Below, one piece after another: positions 39,095 through 47,609 of a stretch of DNA of 64,000 nucleotides. Numbering within the stretch: position 1 is the first letter of the stretch; each line of letters begins with the position of its first letter. The notes beneath the pieces are model-generated. The model saw only the letters and a list, made by a program, of their open reading frames with translations, had not been told where the DNA came from and ran no database searches. This stretch comes from Limnohabitans sp. 2KL-17 (lineage in GTDB: Bacteria > Pseudomonadota > Gammaproteobacteria > Burkholderiales > Burkholderiaceae_C), in NCBI RefSeq assembly GCF_003063415.1, contig NZ_NESK01000018.1, positions 1 through 64,000 on the forward strand, given 5' to 3'. The translations under genes were made by a program, and so were the position numbers.

Positions 39095-40042
39095 ATGGAA
39101 ACCATTGCGCCCCTGTGGCTCTGGCTTACTTTTGTGGTGATTGTTCTGGTGTCGCTGTTCGTCGATTTCGTGGTGCTCAAAAAGCAGGGTGCCCACGATA
39201 TCGGGGTCAAGGAGGCCTTGAACTGGTCATTGATCTGGATTGCTTTGAGCTTTTTGTTCAATGGCCTCTTCTGGTGGGCCATCAAGGACGCCACGGGTTC
39301 TGTCGACATGGCGAACACCAAGGCACTGGAGTTTCTGACGGGCTATCTGATCGAAAAATCTCTGGCGGTGGACAACATCTTTGTTTTCCTGATGATCTTC
39401 ACGTATTTTGCCGTCCCGACGAATTTCCAGAAGCGGGTTCTGATGATCGGCATCATTGGTGCGATCGTTTTGCGCACCCTGATGATCCTGGTGGGTGGGT
39501 GGCTGTTGGCCGAATTCCACTGGGTGTTGTATGTGTTTGGTGCCTTCCTGATCCTCACCGGTGTGAAGATGTGGTGGGCGGCCGGCAAGGAGCCTGATTT
39601 GGATGACAACCCGGCGCTCAAACTGCTGCGCAGGCTCTTACCAGTGAGTAAGAATTACGATGGCGAGAAGTTCTGGACCATCGAAAACGGCCAGAAAATC
39701 GCCACGCCCCTGTTCATGGTGATTTGTCTGATCGCACTGACCGATGTGATTTTTGCGGTCGACTCGATTCCAGCGATTTTCGCCATCACCAACGATCCGT
39801 TCATTGTTCTGACCAGCAACGTGTTTGCCATCCTGGGCTTGCGAGCCATGTACTTTTTGTTGGCTGCAGTGGCCAACAAGTTTCACCTGTTGAACTATGG
39901 CCTGGCTGTGATCTTGGTGTTCATTGGAACCAAGATGTGTCTGATCGATGTCTTCAAAATTCCTGTAGGCATCTCTTTGGGTGTGGTGGTCGGCATCCTG
40001 GCTGCGACCATGTTGCTGAGTGTGCGGTCTGCCAAGGCCTGA
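39095..40042 (+). CDS. TerC/Alx family integral membrane protein
   Basis: This 315-residue protein has about nine TM segments. The TerC signatures are EKSLAVDNIFVFLMIF and ALTDVIFAVDSIPAIFAIT, whose intramembrane Asp residues are thought to handle metal ions. The long N-terminal half and length match the Alx/YgjT subgroup, linked to manganese export and, in E. coli, alkaline induction. It is a single gene, convergent with a NhaR-like regulator. Confidence 0.9.
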   Translation: METIAPLWLWLTFVVIVLVSLFVDFVVLKKQGAHDIGVKEALNWSLIWIALSFLFNGLFWWAIKDATGSVDMANTKALEFLTGYLIEKSLAVDNIFVFLMIFTYFAVPTNFQKRVLMIGIIGAIVLRTLMILVGGWLLAEFHWVLYVFGAFLILTGVKMWWAAGKEPDLDDNPALKLLRRLLPVSKNYDGEKFWTIENGQKIATPLFMVICLIALTDVIFAVDSIPAIFAITNDPFIVLTSNVFAILGLRAMYFLLAAVANKFHLLNYGLAVILVFIGTKMCLIDVFKIPVGISLGVVVGILAATMLLSVRSAKA

Positions 40043-40096
40043 GGCGCTGGCCCAAGGACACCTCTCTGGCTTGCCGCCAGGGAGACTGCCCTGCTT

Positions 40097-40990
40097 TCAG
40101 CCTCCTGTGTCAGAGGCCTGCAGCAGCCGCTGCACCAGCGGGTGTTGCACTTTCTTTTCGGTGCCGATGGCGAAGAAACTTTCCTTCACACCCTCGCAGG
40201 GGCCCAGTCGCTGAACATCGTAGTGCGCCAGCAGCTCGTCGTGCACCCATTCGGCAGCCGGGAACACGCCCATGCCGCTTTCGCCAAAAGTCTTGAGCAA
40301 GGCGCTGTCTTCAAACTCGCCCACGATGCGCGGGCGGATGCCGTGCTGTTCAAACCAGTGGTCAATTCGAATGCGCACTGAGGTGTGGGCCGTGGGCAAA
40401 AGGACAGGCACATCGGCCAGACTGGCGGGAAACTTCTTTTTGGCCAATTTGACCAGTGCTGCGCTGCCATACCAGGACACGGCAGACGAGCCCAGTGCAT
40501 GGTTGTAGAGCTTGATATTGGCATGGCTTGGCGCAGGACGATCGGACAACACCACATCCAGGCGGTGTAAGGCCAGGTCGCCCAGCAGGTCGTCGAACTC
40601 GCCCTCATGACACAGCAAGCGCAAGTTGGGCTCGGCCATCACGGGCTGCATCAGGCGGCGCACCACCAGTTTGGGCAGACCATCGGAAATGCCGGTCGCC
40701 AGCCGGACCGTAGGCGAACTCGCGGCATCGCGCACTTTGGACGGCAAGTCCTCACCGAGCTGAAAGATCTGATCGGCCTGCTGCATGGCAGCCAGCCCTG
40801 CATCGGTCAACACCAGCCCCCGGCCGGCGGGTTTTAGCAAGGCGTATCCCAGCGAGCGCTCCAGTTCACGCACCTGCGCACTCACCGTCTGCACCGCCAT
40901 GTCCAGTTTGTCGGCCGCCCGGGTAATGCCGCCTTCCTTGGCCACAACCCAAAAATAGTAGAGGTGTTTGTAATTAAAGGTGGTTCTCAT
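40097..40990 (-). CDS. nhaR: LysR-family regulator, NhaR-like
   Basis: This 297-residue protein has an N-terminal winged HTH with the NhaR-type start NYKHLYYFWVVAKEGGITRA and VQTVSAQVRELERSLGYALL, then a periplasmic-binding-like effector domain (about 95-290). NhaR activates the Na+/H+ antiporter gene nhaA in E. coli and responds to Na+. No nhaA is present in the window. The divergent neighbours are a zinc-ribbon protein and an SbtA-type permease, which are possible targets. Confidence 0.85.
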   Translation of the reverse strand: MRTTFNYKHLYYFWVVAKEGGITRAADKLDMAVQTVSAQVRELERSLGYALLKPAGRGLVLTDAGLAAMQQADQIFQLGEDLPSKVRDAASSPTVRLATGISDGLPKLVVRRLMQPVMAEPNLRLLCHEGEFDDLLGDLALHRLDVVLSDRPAPSHANIKLYNHALGSSAVSWYGSAALVKLAKKKFPASLADVPVLLPTAHTSVRIRIDHWFEQHGIRPRIVGEFEDSALLKTFGESGMGVFPAAEWVHDELLAHYDVQRLGPCEGVKESFFAIGTEKKVQHPLVQRLLQASDTGG

Positions 40991-41114
40991 GATCGATTTT
41001 TAGGGATGGTTAATCCGAAATTATCTGCTTTTTCAGAAGATCAAGGGGATGTATCTTTGCATCTCATTTCAATTGAAACCCATGTTGCGTCTGTCCAAAA
41101 TCAAAGGAAACACC

Positions 41115-41396
41115 ATGAAGTGCCCTACCTGCAACGATGCCCCCCTGGTCATGGCCGAGCGCCAAGGGGTTGAAATCGATTACTGCCCCGCTTGCCGAGG
41201 CATCTGGCTCGACCGCGGTGAGCTGGACAAACTGCTCGACCGCGCTGCAGCGGCTGCAAGCGTTCAGCCTGTTCAGGCTGTGCGGCCCGGACAAGGCACA
41301 ACGCGCTCATCGGGCCAGGGTGAGGGGCACTACGGCTACAGCGATCGTGACGCTTACAAACGCAAAAAATCCTGGCTGCATGAAATTTTTGACTGA
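41115..41396 (+). CDS. TFIIB-type zinc-ribbon protein
   Basis: This 93-residue protein has one zinc ribbon at residues 1-41 (MKCPTCNDAPLVMAERQG ... DYCPACRGIWLDRGELD), the zf-TFIIB family. A low-complexity Ala/Gln/Gly linker and a C-terminal tail YKRKKSWLHEIFD follow. The tail is conserved in such proteins and may be a docking peptide. The ATG at 41115 follows AAGGAAAC. The function is unknown. It lies 15 bases upstream of the SbtA-type gene, so it is probably co-transcribed. Confidence 0.88.
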   Translation: MKCPTCNDAPLVMAERQGVEIDYCPACRGIWLDRGELDKLLDRAAAAASVQPVQAVRPGQGTTRSSGQGEGHYGYSDRDAYKRKKSWLHEIFD

Positions 41397-41411
41397 TGTT
41401 TTGACACCCCC

Positions 41412-42407
41412 ATGACGAGCTTCACCGATCCCGCCATATTGTTCTTTGTTTTTGGCATGCTGGCCGGATCGTTGAAGTCCAATCTGGAAATTCCCCAGCC
41501 CATTTCCCGTTTTTTGTCACTTTATTTGCTGATGACGCTGGGCCTCAAGGGCGGCTTTGCACTCGCGCAATCTGGCTTGACCAGTGATGTGGTCATCAGT
41601 CTGGCTGCCGCTCTGGGCATGGCTTGCATCGTGCCCTTGATCGGCTATGGGGTGTTGTGCCGATTTTTGTCCGGTTTTGACGCCGCAGCCATTGCCGCAA
41701 CCTATGGCTCAGTGAGTGCTGTGACCTTCATCACGGCTTCCCAGCACCTGGACAACCAGGGCGTAGCGTTTGGCGGGCACATGGCCGCCGCCATGGCCCT
41801 CATGGAATCACCCGCCATCGTTTTCGCAGTGGTCATGGCCAACCATGTGCGCCGGCGCATCAACTTGAACGGCAACCTGACGGATGCCAGTGTGGGTGCC
41901 CACGTTACCGGCAACCCACCTTTGAGCCGAATCCTGCATGAGGCACTGACCGATGGCGCACAGTTACTTTTGCTGGGCGCCATGCTGATCGGTCTTTTGA
42001 CGGGTGAATCGGGTCGGGCAGCGATGAAGCCGTTTTCTGTTGACCTTTTCAAAGGCATGCTGGCTTTCTTTCTGCTCGACATGGGCCTGCTGGCGGCACG
42101 CAACATGGGCCAACTCAAGGGCCAATCGCCTTGGCTGGTGGTCTATGCCGTGCTGGGGCCCTTGGTGCATGCGGGCCTGGCCTTGTTGTTGGCGTGGCTC
42201 TTGGGCATGGCGGCAGGTGATGCGGCCTTGCTGATGGTGTTGTCGGCCAGTGCGTCTTACATCGCGGTGCCCGCTGTCATTCGCCACGCCATTCCCGAAG
42301 CCAGCCCGTCTCTTTACTTTGGCATGTCGCTGGGGCTGACGTTCCCCTTCAACATCTTGTTGGGAATACCGCTTTATTTGCATTTTGCGCAAAAGTTTTT
42401 GGGATGA
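41412..42407 (+). CDS. SbtA-family sodium-dependent bicarbonate transporter
   Basis: This 331-residue membrane protein has about ten TM segments in two inverted halves. Family landmarks are PAILFFVFGMLAGSLKSNLE, LMTLGLKGGFALAQSG, TYGSVSAVTFITASQHL, AAMALMESPAIVFAVVMA and SASYIAVPAVIRHAIPEASP. SbtA imports HCO3- with Na+ in cyanobacteria; homologues occur in many heterotrophs, where the role is less clear. No PII-like SbtB gene is adjacent. It ends 4 bases from the convergent acyl-CoA dehydrogenase gene. Confidence 0.87.
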   Translation: MTSFTDPAILFFVFGMLAGSLKSNLEIPQPISRFLSLYLLMTLGLKGGFALAQSGLTSDVVISLAAALGMACIVPLIGYGVLCRFLSGFDAAAIAATYGSVSAVTFITASQHLDNQGVAFGGHMAAAMALMESPAIVFAVVMANHVRRRINLNGNLTDASVGAHVTGNPPLSRILHEALTDGAQLLLLGAMLIGLLTGESGRAAMKPFSVDLFKGMLAFFLLDMGLLAARNMGQLKGQSPWLVVYAVLGPLVHAGLALLLAWLLGMAAGDAALLMVLSASASYIAVPAVIRHAIPEASPSLYFGMSLGLTFPFNILLGIPLYLHFAQKFLG

Positions 42408-42411
42408 TTTG

Positions 42412-43581
42412 TCAGATCCCCAGTTGTTTGGCGGCCAGCTCTTTCATGATCTCTTCTGCCCCACCACCGATCATCATCACCTTGACCTCGCGGTAAATCC
42501 GTTCGCTCACCGTGCCACGCATGAAACCCATGCCGCCCAAAATTTGTACGGCGGCATCGGCACAAAACTGCATGGTTTGTGTGGCGTGATTCTTCAGAAG
42601 ACAAACTTCAGCCACCCAGGCGGCGCCGCATTGGTTAGCGTCGGCTTGTCGAGTCACGGCATCGACCCAAGCCTGGGTCGATGAGATGCGCATCTGCATG
42701 TCCATCATCTTGTGGCGAATTACCTGGCGATCGATCAGGGCGGCGCCAAAGGTCTGGCGTTGACGGCTCCAAGACAAGGCTTCGTCGAAGCAGGCTTGGG
42801 CAAAGCCCAGCGCCATGGCAGACATGGCCAGCCGCTCGCCATTGAAGTTGCCCGTGATCATTTTGAAACCTGAGCCCTCGTCGCCGATGCGCCAGCGCTG
42901 TGGGACACGCACGTTGTCAAAATGCAGGTGCGCGGTGTCCGAACTGTGCCAGCCCATTTTGTGAAGTCGCGTGCGGGAGATGCCAGGGGTGTTTCCGGGC
43001 ACAACGACCATCGAAATGCCGCTGGCCCCTTTGCTGGCTGGGTCGGTGCGTACCGCCAGGGTGATCCAGTCGGCGCGCAGCCCCGAGGTGATGAAAATTT
43101 TCTCGCCGTTGATCACGTAGTCTGATCCGTCGGCGACGGCCGTGGTGCGCAGGCTGGCGACGTCGGAGCCACCGCCCGGCTCGGTAATGGCCAGCGCCGC
43201 AATGCTTTCGCCGCGCAACACTGGGGGCACCACTTCGGCTTGCAGTTCGGTACTGCCATGCGCCATGACGGGCGGCAGGCCGATGTTGTGTGAAAACAGG
43301 CTGGCCATCACGCCGCCGCTGCCGCCATAGCGCGCCATGCTTTGCGACATGGCGTTGCGTGCGCGCCAGGGAGCGGGTGTGCCGCCCAGGTGTTCGGGGT
43401 AGCCCAGACCCAGCAGGCCCAAACTGGCGGCCTGGGTGTACAAGCTGCGGTCGATCTCGCCAGCTGCTTCCCAGGCAGACACGTTAGGCGCGATGGCCTG
43501 CCGTGCAAAGCGCTCGACGGTGGTCTGCAGGCTTTGCAGGTCTTCGGCTGTGAATGCGGTGGAAATATCAGGGGTTTTCAT
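42412..43581 (-). CDS. Acyl-CoA dehydrogenase (first paralogue of the cluster)
   Basis: This 389-residue FAD flavoenzyme introduces an alpha,beta double bond into an acyl-CoA. It has the ACAD signatures ALAITEPGGGSDVASLRTTA and VINGEKIFITSGLRADWITL, the C-terminal ILGGMGFMRGTVSERIYREV, and the catalytic-base region near KVMMIGGGAEEIM. The ATG at 43581 overlaps the biotin carboxylase stop by 4 bases. It is the last gene of the minus-strand operon. The substrate is not readable; short branched or terpenoid acyl-CoA is inferred from the operon. Confidence 0.88.
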   Translation of the reverse strand: MKTPDISTAFTAEDLQSLQTTVERFARQAIAPNVSAWEAAGEIDRSLYTQAASLGLLGLGYPEHLGGTPAPWRARNAMSQSMARYGGSGGVMASLFSHNIGLPPVMAHGSTELQAEVVPPVLRGESIAALAITEPGGGSDVASLRTTAVADGSDYVINGEKIFITSGLRADWITLAVRTDPASKGASGISMVVVPGNTPGISRTRLHKMGWHSSDTAHLHFDNVRVPQRWRIGDEGSGFKMITGNFNGERLAMSAMALGFAQACFDEALSWSRQRQTFGAALIDRQVIRHKMMDMQMRISSTQAWVDAVTRQADANQCGAAWVAEVCLLKNHATQTMQFCADAAVQILGGMGFMRGTVSERIYREVKVMMIGGGAEEIMKELAAKQLGI

Positions 43582-45611
43582 TCGGCGTCCTGCCATTTCA
43601 CCAATACCTGACCGGGGCCCACTTGCTGGCCTGCCGATACCAGAACGCTTTGCACCACGGCATCGCGGGGCGCTGTCAGGGTGTGTTCGAGTTTCATGGA
43701 TTCGATGACCAGCAAGGCATCGCCTTGCTTCACACAGTCGCCTTCGCGCACATGCAGCGCGATCAGTTTGCCGTTGAACGGGGCACGCAGCAGGGTCGCC
43801 GTTTGCGCGTTGGGGCCGGTGTCGGGGGCGCTGTGTGTTTGGTCGGTCAACCACAGTTCACAGCTTTGAACACCTTCCAGCTGAACATGCCAGCGGTCTG
43901 GCGATCTGCTTGTGCGGGCCGCACGGGTTTGCCAGCGCAAGCCGTTCAGGGTGATGTTCAAAGCGTGTTCCGCCACAGCTGTGTGAAATTCGGGCGGGTG
44001 ATTTTTGGCAATTGGTGTGACGGGCACCTGTTCAATCCGTGCCAGATGCGTGGCATCCGCCTGGCGCACCTGTACCTGAGCTTGTCCCAGCTCCAGCACC
44101 ACCGCTTGCCAAGTCTGAGTCTGCCCTGCAAAGCCCATGCGAAGCGGGCGTTCAAATGGGCTGGCCATGTGCTGTGCGGGGGGGTGTTGTGCGTACAGCA
44201 CCGCCAGCGCAGCCGCAGTCTGTGCATCAGGGGTGGCTGGCAATCGCGCACGAATGGCGTCAGCGTGATCGGCCAGAAAAGGGATCAAGGCCTCACCCGC
44301 CACAAACACCGGGTGCTGCAAACACGCGGCCAAAAATGCCCGGTTGGTGGGCAAGCCCAGCACGGCTGTCTGCTGCAGGCCGGCACTCAGGCGGTCAATG
44401 GCTTCGCCACGAGTGGGCGCATGAGCGATCAGCTTGCCCAGCATGGCGTCGTAATGTGGCGTGACTTCGGCACCGGTGTGCAAGGCATGGTCAAAGCGCA
44501 GTTCTTCATCTAGCGCAGGCGGCGCAAAGTGCTTGACCGTACCGGTTTGCGGTGTGAAGTGTTCGTCTTCGGCACACAGGCGCACCTCAATGGCGTGGCC
44601 TTGCAGGCGCACATCGGCTTGCACCAGTGGCAGTGGCTCGCCGCGGGCAATTCGCAGTTGCCACTCGACCAGATCGAGCCCCGTGCACATTTCAGTCACC
44701 GGGTGTTCCACCTGCAACCGCGTGTTCACCTCCATCAGGTAAAAAGCTGAGCCTTCTGATGTGTTGTCCAGCAGAAATTCCACCGTGCCTGCGCCCACAT
44801 AGCCCGCTGACCGGGTCAGCGCGATAGCAGCTTGCCCGAGTTGTTCGCGCAGCGCGGGCGACACAGCCGGGCTGGGCGACTCTTCGATGATTTTCTGATG
44901 GCGTCGCTGCGCCGAGCAATCGCGCTCACCCAGGTGAATGCAATGCCCATGGGCATCGGCCATGATCTGCACCTCGATGTGTCGGGGGCGCAGCAAGGCG
45001 CGTTCCAGCAGCAAGTCACCATGGCCAAAGCCAGCCAGTGCTTCTGACCTGGCACTGTGCAATGCAGGCAACAACTGCAGCATGTCGGTGACCAGTCGCA
45101 TGCCTCGGCCGCCGCCACCGGCCACCGCTTTCACCATGAGCGGCAGACCCAGTTGCTGCGCTTGTGCGCTAAAGGCTGCATCGCTCTGGTCAGCGCCTAA
45201 ATAGCCTGGCAGACAAGGTACACCTTGGGCCAGTGCCAGCGCCTTCGCAGCCGATTTGTTGCCCAGCGTCCTAATGGACTGGGGCGGCGGGCCCACCCAG
45301 GTCAGGCCCGCATCCAGCACCGCTTGGGCAAAGTCGGCGTTCTCACTCAAGAAACCGTAGCCCGGGTGTACCGCATCGGCCCCTGTGGCGTGTGCGGCCT
45401 GCAGTAATTTTTCGATGCGTAAATACGAGTCGGCTGACAAGGCCCCGCCCAGGGCGTAGGCGGTATCTGCCTCTTGCACATGCAGGGCGTGGCGGTCAAT
45501 GTCTGAATACACCGCCACCGTTTGAATGCCCATGTCTCGGGCGGTGCGCACCACGCGGCGGGCAATCTCGCCACGGTTGGCGATCAGCAGGCGGGTCAGT
45601 GGGCGGCTCAT
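43578..45611 (-). CDS. atuF: Acyl-CoA carboxylase alpha (biotin) subunit, AtuF/LiuD-like
   Basis: This 677-residue protein joins a biotin carboxylase domain (about 1-450: RLLIANRGEIARRVVRTARD, VKAVAGGGGRGMRL, YLMEVNTRLQVEHPVTE) to a BT-like linker and a C-terminal biotinyl domain with the biotinylated Lys in VIESMKLEHTL. It supplies carboxybiotin to the beta subunit encoded 2 kb upstream. The ESMK sequence and domain order fit methylcrotonyl-/geranyl-CoA carboxylases. The geranyl assignment comes from context (no HMG-CoA lyase; AtuA, several dehydrogenases) and not from the sequence alone. It overlaps both neighbours by 4 bases. Confidence 0.85.
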   Translation of the reverse strand: MSRPLTRLLIANRGEIARRVVRTARDMGIQTVAVYSDIDRHALHVQEADTAYALGGALSADSYLRIEKLLQAAHATGADAVHPGYGFLSENADFAQAVLDAGLTWVGPPPQSIRTLGNKSAAKALALAQGVPCLPGYLGADQSDAAFSAQAQQLGLPLMVKAVAGGGGRGMRLVTDMLQLLPALHSARSEALAGFGHGDLLLERALLRPRHIEVQIMADAHGHCIHLGERDCSAQRRHQKIIEESPSPAVSPALREQLGQAAIALTRSAGYVGAGTVEFLLDNTSEGSAFYLMEVNTRLQVEHPVTEMCTGLDLVEWQLRIARGEPLPLVQADVRLQGHAIEVRLCAEDEHFTPQTGTVKHFAPPALDEELRFDHALHTGAEVTPHYDAMLGKLIAHAPTRGEAIDRLSAGLQQTAVLGLPTNRAFLAACLQHPVFVAGEALIPFLADHADAIRARLPATPDAQTAAALAVLYAQHPPAQHMASPFERPLRMGFAGQTQTWQAVVLELGQAQVQVRQADATHLARIEQVPVTPIAKNHPPEFHTAVAEHALNITLNGLRWQTRAARTSRSPDRWHVQLEGVQSCELWLTDQTHSAPDTGPNAQTATLLRAPFNGKLIALHVREGDCVKQGDALLVIESMKLEHTLTAPRDAVVQSVLVSAGQQVGPGQVLVKWQDAE

Positions 45612-46417
45612 ATTTGTCCCTTGGGGCGTTGGCCCCATGGCGCAGGCTGTTTGCTGGCAAACGCGGACAGTCCTTGCGCCGCTTCAGTGCTGCGCAAACT
45701 TTGGGAAAAAGCTTGAGCCGCCGCATCGCGCAAATCAGGCATGGGACTGCGCAACATGCGCAGAAGTTTTTTGGTGTTGGCCACCGCACCGGGGGCTGCA
45801 CGCAGCAGCCGCTGCAAAGTGGCTTGCCAGGCAGTTTCGTTGCTCAGCTCGATCACTTCGTGCACCAAGCCCATGGCATGTGCTTGCTCAGCGCTGTAGC
45901 TCAAACCTTGCAACAGGCATTGGCGTGCAGCGTTCTCGCCCAGGCGTTGCCACACAAAGGGTGCAATCTGGGCAGGGGGAAGACCCAGTGTGACTTCGGG
46001 TGTGCCCAGTACCGACCGCGCTGTGGCCACCACATGGTCGGCGCAACACACCAGACCGAATCCGCCGCCCATCGCTGCACCATCGACACGGCAAACCAGC
46101 AACTGGGGCAGGGCGCAAAGGGCGTGCAGCAAGTCACCAAAGCTTCTGTTCATGGCCAGCAGCGGATCGGTTTGCCCCGCTTGCAGGGGTTGGCCGATCA
46201 GCTTGGCAAAGCCACCCAGACTGCCCCCTGCGCAAAAGGCACCCCCCGCACCGGTCAGCACCACGATGCGCAAAGAGGCGTCTTGCCCAGCCCGCACACA
46301 GGCCTGCAGCAGACTGTCCACCATGGCATCGTTCAGGGCATTGCGCGAGGCTGGCTCGTTCAAGGTCCAGGTCTCGACGGCCCCTTGGCGGTCGATCAGC
46401 AAATGCGTCGGGCTCAT
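45608..46417 (-). CDS. atuE: Enoyl-CoA hydratase/isomerase family, AtuE-like
   Basis: This 269-residue crotonase-fold enzyme has an oxyanion-hole motif in GAGGAFCAGGSLGGFAKLI, with the second block DGAAMGGGFGLVCCADHVVA and LGLPPAQIAPFVWQRLGENA. In the atu pathway the corresponding enzyme hydrates isohexenylglutaconyl-CoA, and in liu it hydrates methylglutaconyl-CoA. Its place between carboxylase alpha and an acyl-CoA dehydrogenase is that of AtuE. It overlaps both flanking genes by 4 bases. Confidence 0.82.
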   Translation of the reverse strand: MSPTHLLIDRQGAVETWTLNEPASRNALNDAMVDSLLQACVRAGQDASLRIVVLTGAGGAFCAGGSLGGFAKLIGQPLQAGQTDPLLAMNRSFGDLLHALCALPQLLVCRVDGAAMGGGFGLVCCADHVVATARSVLGTPEVTLGLPPAQIAPFVWQRLGENAARQCLLQGLSYSAEQAHAMGLVHEVIELSNETAWQATLQRLLRAAPGAVANTKKLLRMLRSPMPDLRDAAAQAFSQSLRSTEAAQGLSAFASKQPAPWGQRPKGQI

Positions 46418-47586
46418 TTCAAAGGCCGTTTGGCAATGCCCATGGTCTTGGCCAGGATGCCCAGCATCACTTCGTCGGCACCGCCGCCAATCGAGGCCAG
46501 ACGCCCATCGCGGTACATGCGCGATACCTTGTTCTCCCAGGTGAAGCCCATGCCGCCCCAGAACTGCAGGCAGGTATCAGGCACCACGCGGTTCAGCCGA
46601 CCGGCCTTGAGTTTGGCCATGGTGGCCCATTCGGTCACGTCTTCGCCTGCAATGTAGTGTTCGCACGCCATGTAGGTCAGGGCGCGCAGGCTCTCCACAT
46701 CCGCCTTCAATTCGGCCAACTTGAACTGCACCCATTGCTGGTCGGCCAGGGTCGATCCGAAGAGCTTGCGCTCTTGCGCCCATTCCACCGTCCACTGGAT
46801 GCAGTTGCTCAGGCTTTGCAGGCAGCTGGCCGCGCACCACAAGCGTTCTTCTTGAAACTGCTGCATCTGGTAGATGAAGCCCTGGCCTTCAGCACCGATG
46901 CGGTAACGCTGGGGCACCCGCACCTCGTCAAAATAAATCAGCCCAGTGTCGCTGCTGTTCATGCCGATCTTCCGGATCTTTTTGCCCACCTCAATGCCCG
47001 GCAGCAGTTTGCCGTTTTCTCGCATGGGCACCATGACCAGGCTTTTGTTTTTATGGATGGGGCCCTCACCCGTATTGACCAACATGCACATCCAGTCGGC
47101 TTGCAAGCTGTTGGTGATCCACATCTTCTGACCACTGATGACATAGTCGTCACCGTTCTTGCGGGCCACCGTCTTGATGCCTGCGACATCGCTGCCCGCT
47201 CCCGGTTCGCTCACGCCGATACAGCCCACCATGTCGCCGGCAATGGCCGGGGCCAGAAACTGCGCCCGCAATTCATCGCTGCCAAAGCGGGCCAGTGCGG
47301 GTGTGGCCATGTCGGTTTGCACGCCAATGGCCATGGGCACACCACCGCAGTCAATGTGCCCCAGCGCCTCGGCCATGGCCAGGCTGTACGAATAATCCAG
47401 CCCCGCACCGCCAAAGGCTTCGGGCTTGGTCAAACCCAGCAGGCCTAGTTGGCCCATTTTTTTGAAGACCTCGTGCGCCGGGAAGATCTCAGCTGCTTCC
47501 CACTCGTCCACATGCGGATTGATCTCGGATTCGATGAAGCGTTTGAGTGTGTTCTGGATTTCGCGGTGTTCGTGGGTGAATTGCAT
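46414..47586 (-). CDS. atuD: Acyl-CoA dehydrogenase, citronellyl-CoA dehydrogenase-like (AtuD)
   Basis: This 390-residue flavoenzyme has the ACAD signatures CIGVSEPGAGSDVAGIKTVA, VISGQKMWITNSLQADWMCM and LQFWGGMGFTWENKVSRMYR, with a terminal SIGGGADEVMLGILA. The N-terminal QFTHEHREIQNTLKRFIESE matches the AtuD type that oxidises citronellyl-CoA to geranoyl-CoA. It immediately follows the carboxyltransferase gene, as expected if it supplies the carboxylase substrate. Substrate assignment is by resemblance and context. Confidence 0.82.
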   Translation of the reverse strand: MQFTHEHREIQNTLKRFIESEINPHVDEWEAAEIFPAHEVFKKMGQLGLLGLTKPEAFGGAGLDYSYSLAMAEALGHIDCGGVPMAIGVQTDMATPALARFGSDELRAQFLAPAIAGDMVGCIGVSEPGAGSDVAGIKTVARKNGDDYVISGQKMWITNSLQADWMCMLVNTGEGPIHKNKSLVMVPMRENGKLLPGIEVGKKIRKIGMNSSDTGLIYFDEVRVPQRYRIGAEGQGFIYQMQQFQEERLWCAASCLQSLSNCIQWTVEWAQERKLFGSTLADQQWVQFKLAELKADVESLRALTYMACEHYIAGEDVTEWATMAKLKAGRLNRVVPDTCLQFWGGMGFTWENKVSRMYRDGRLASIGGGADEVMLGILAKTMGIAKRPLK

Positions 47587-47609
47587 GGCTTGTCTCCTTG
47601 GGGTTGGCG

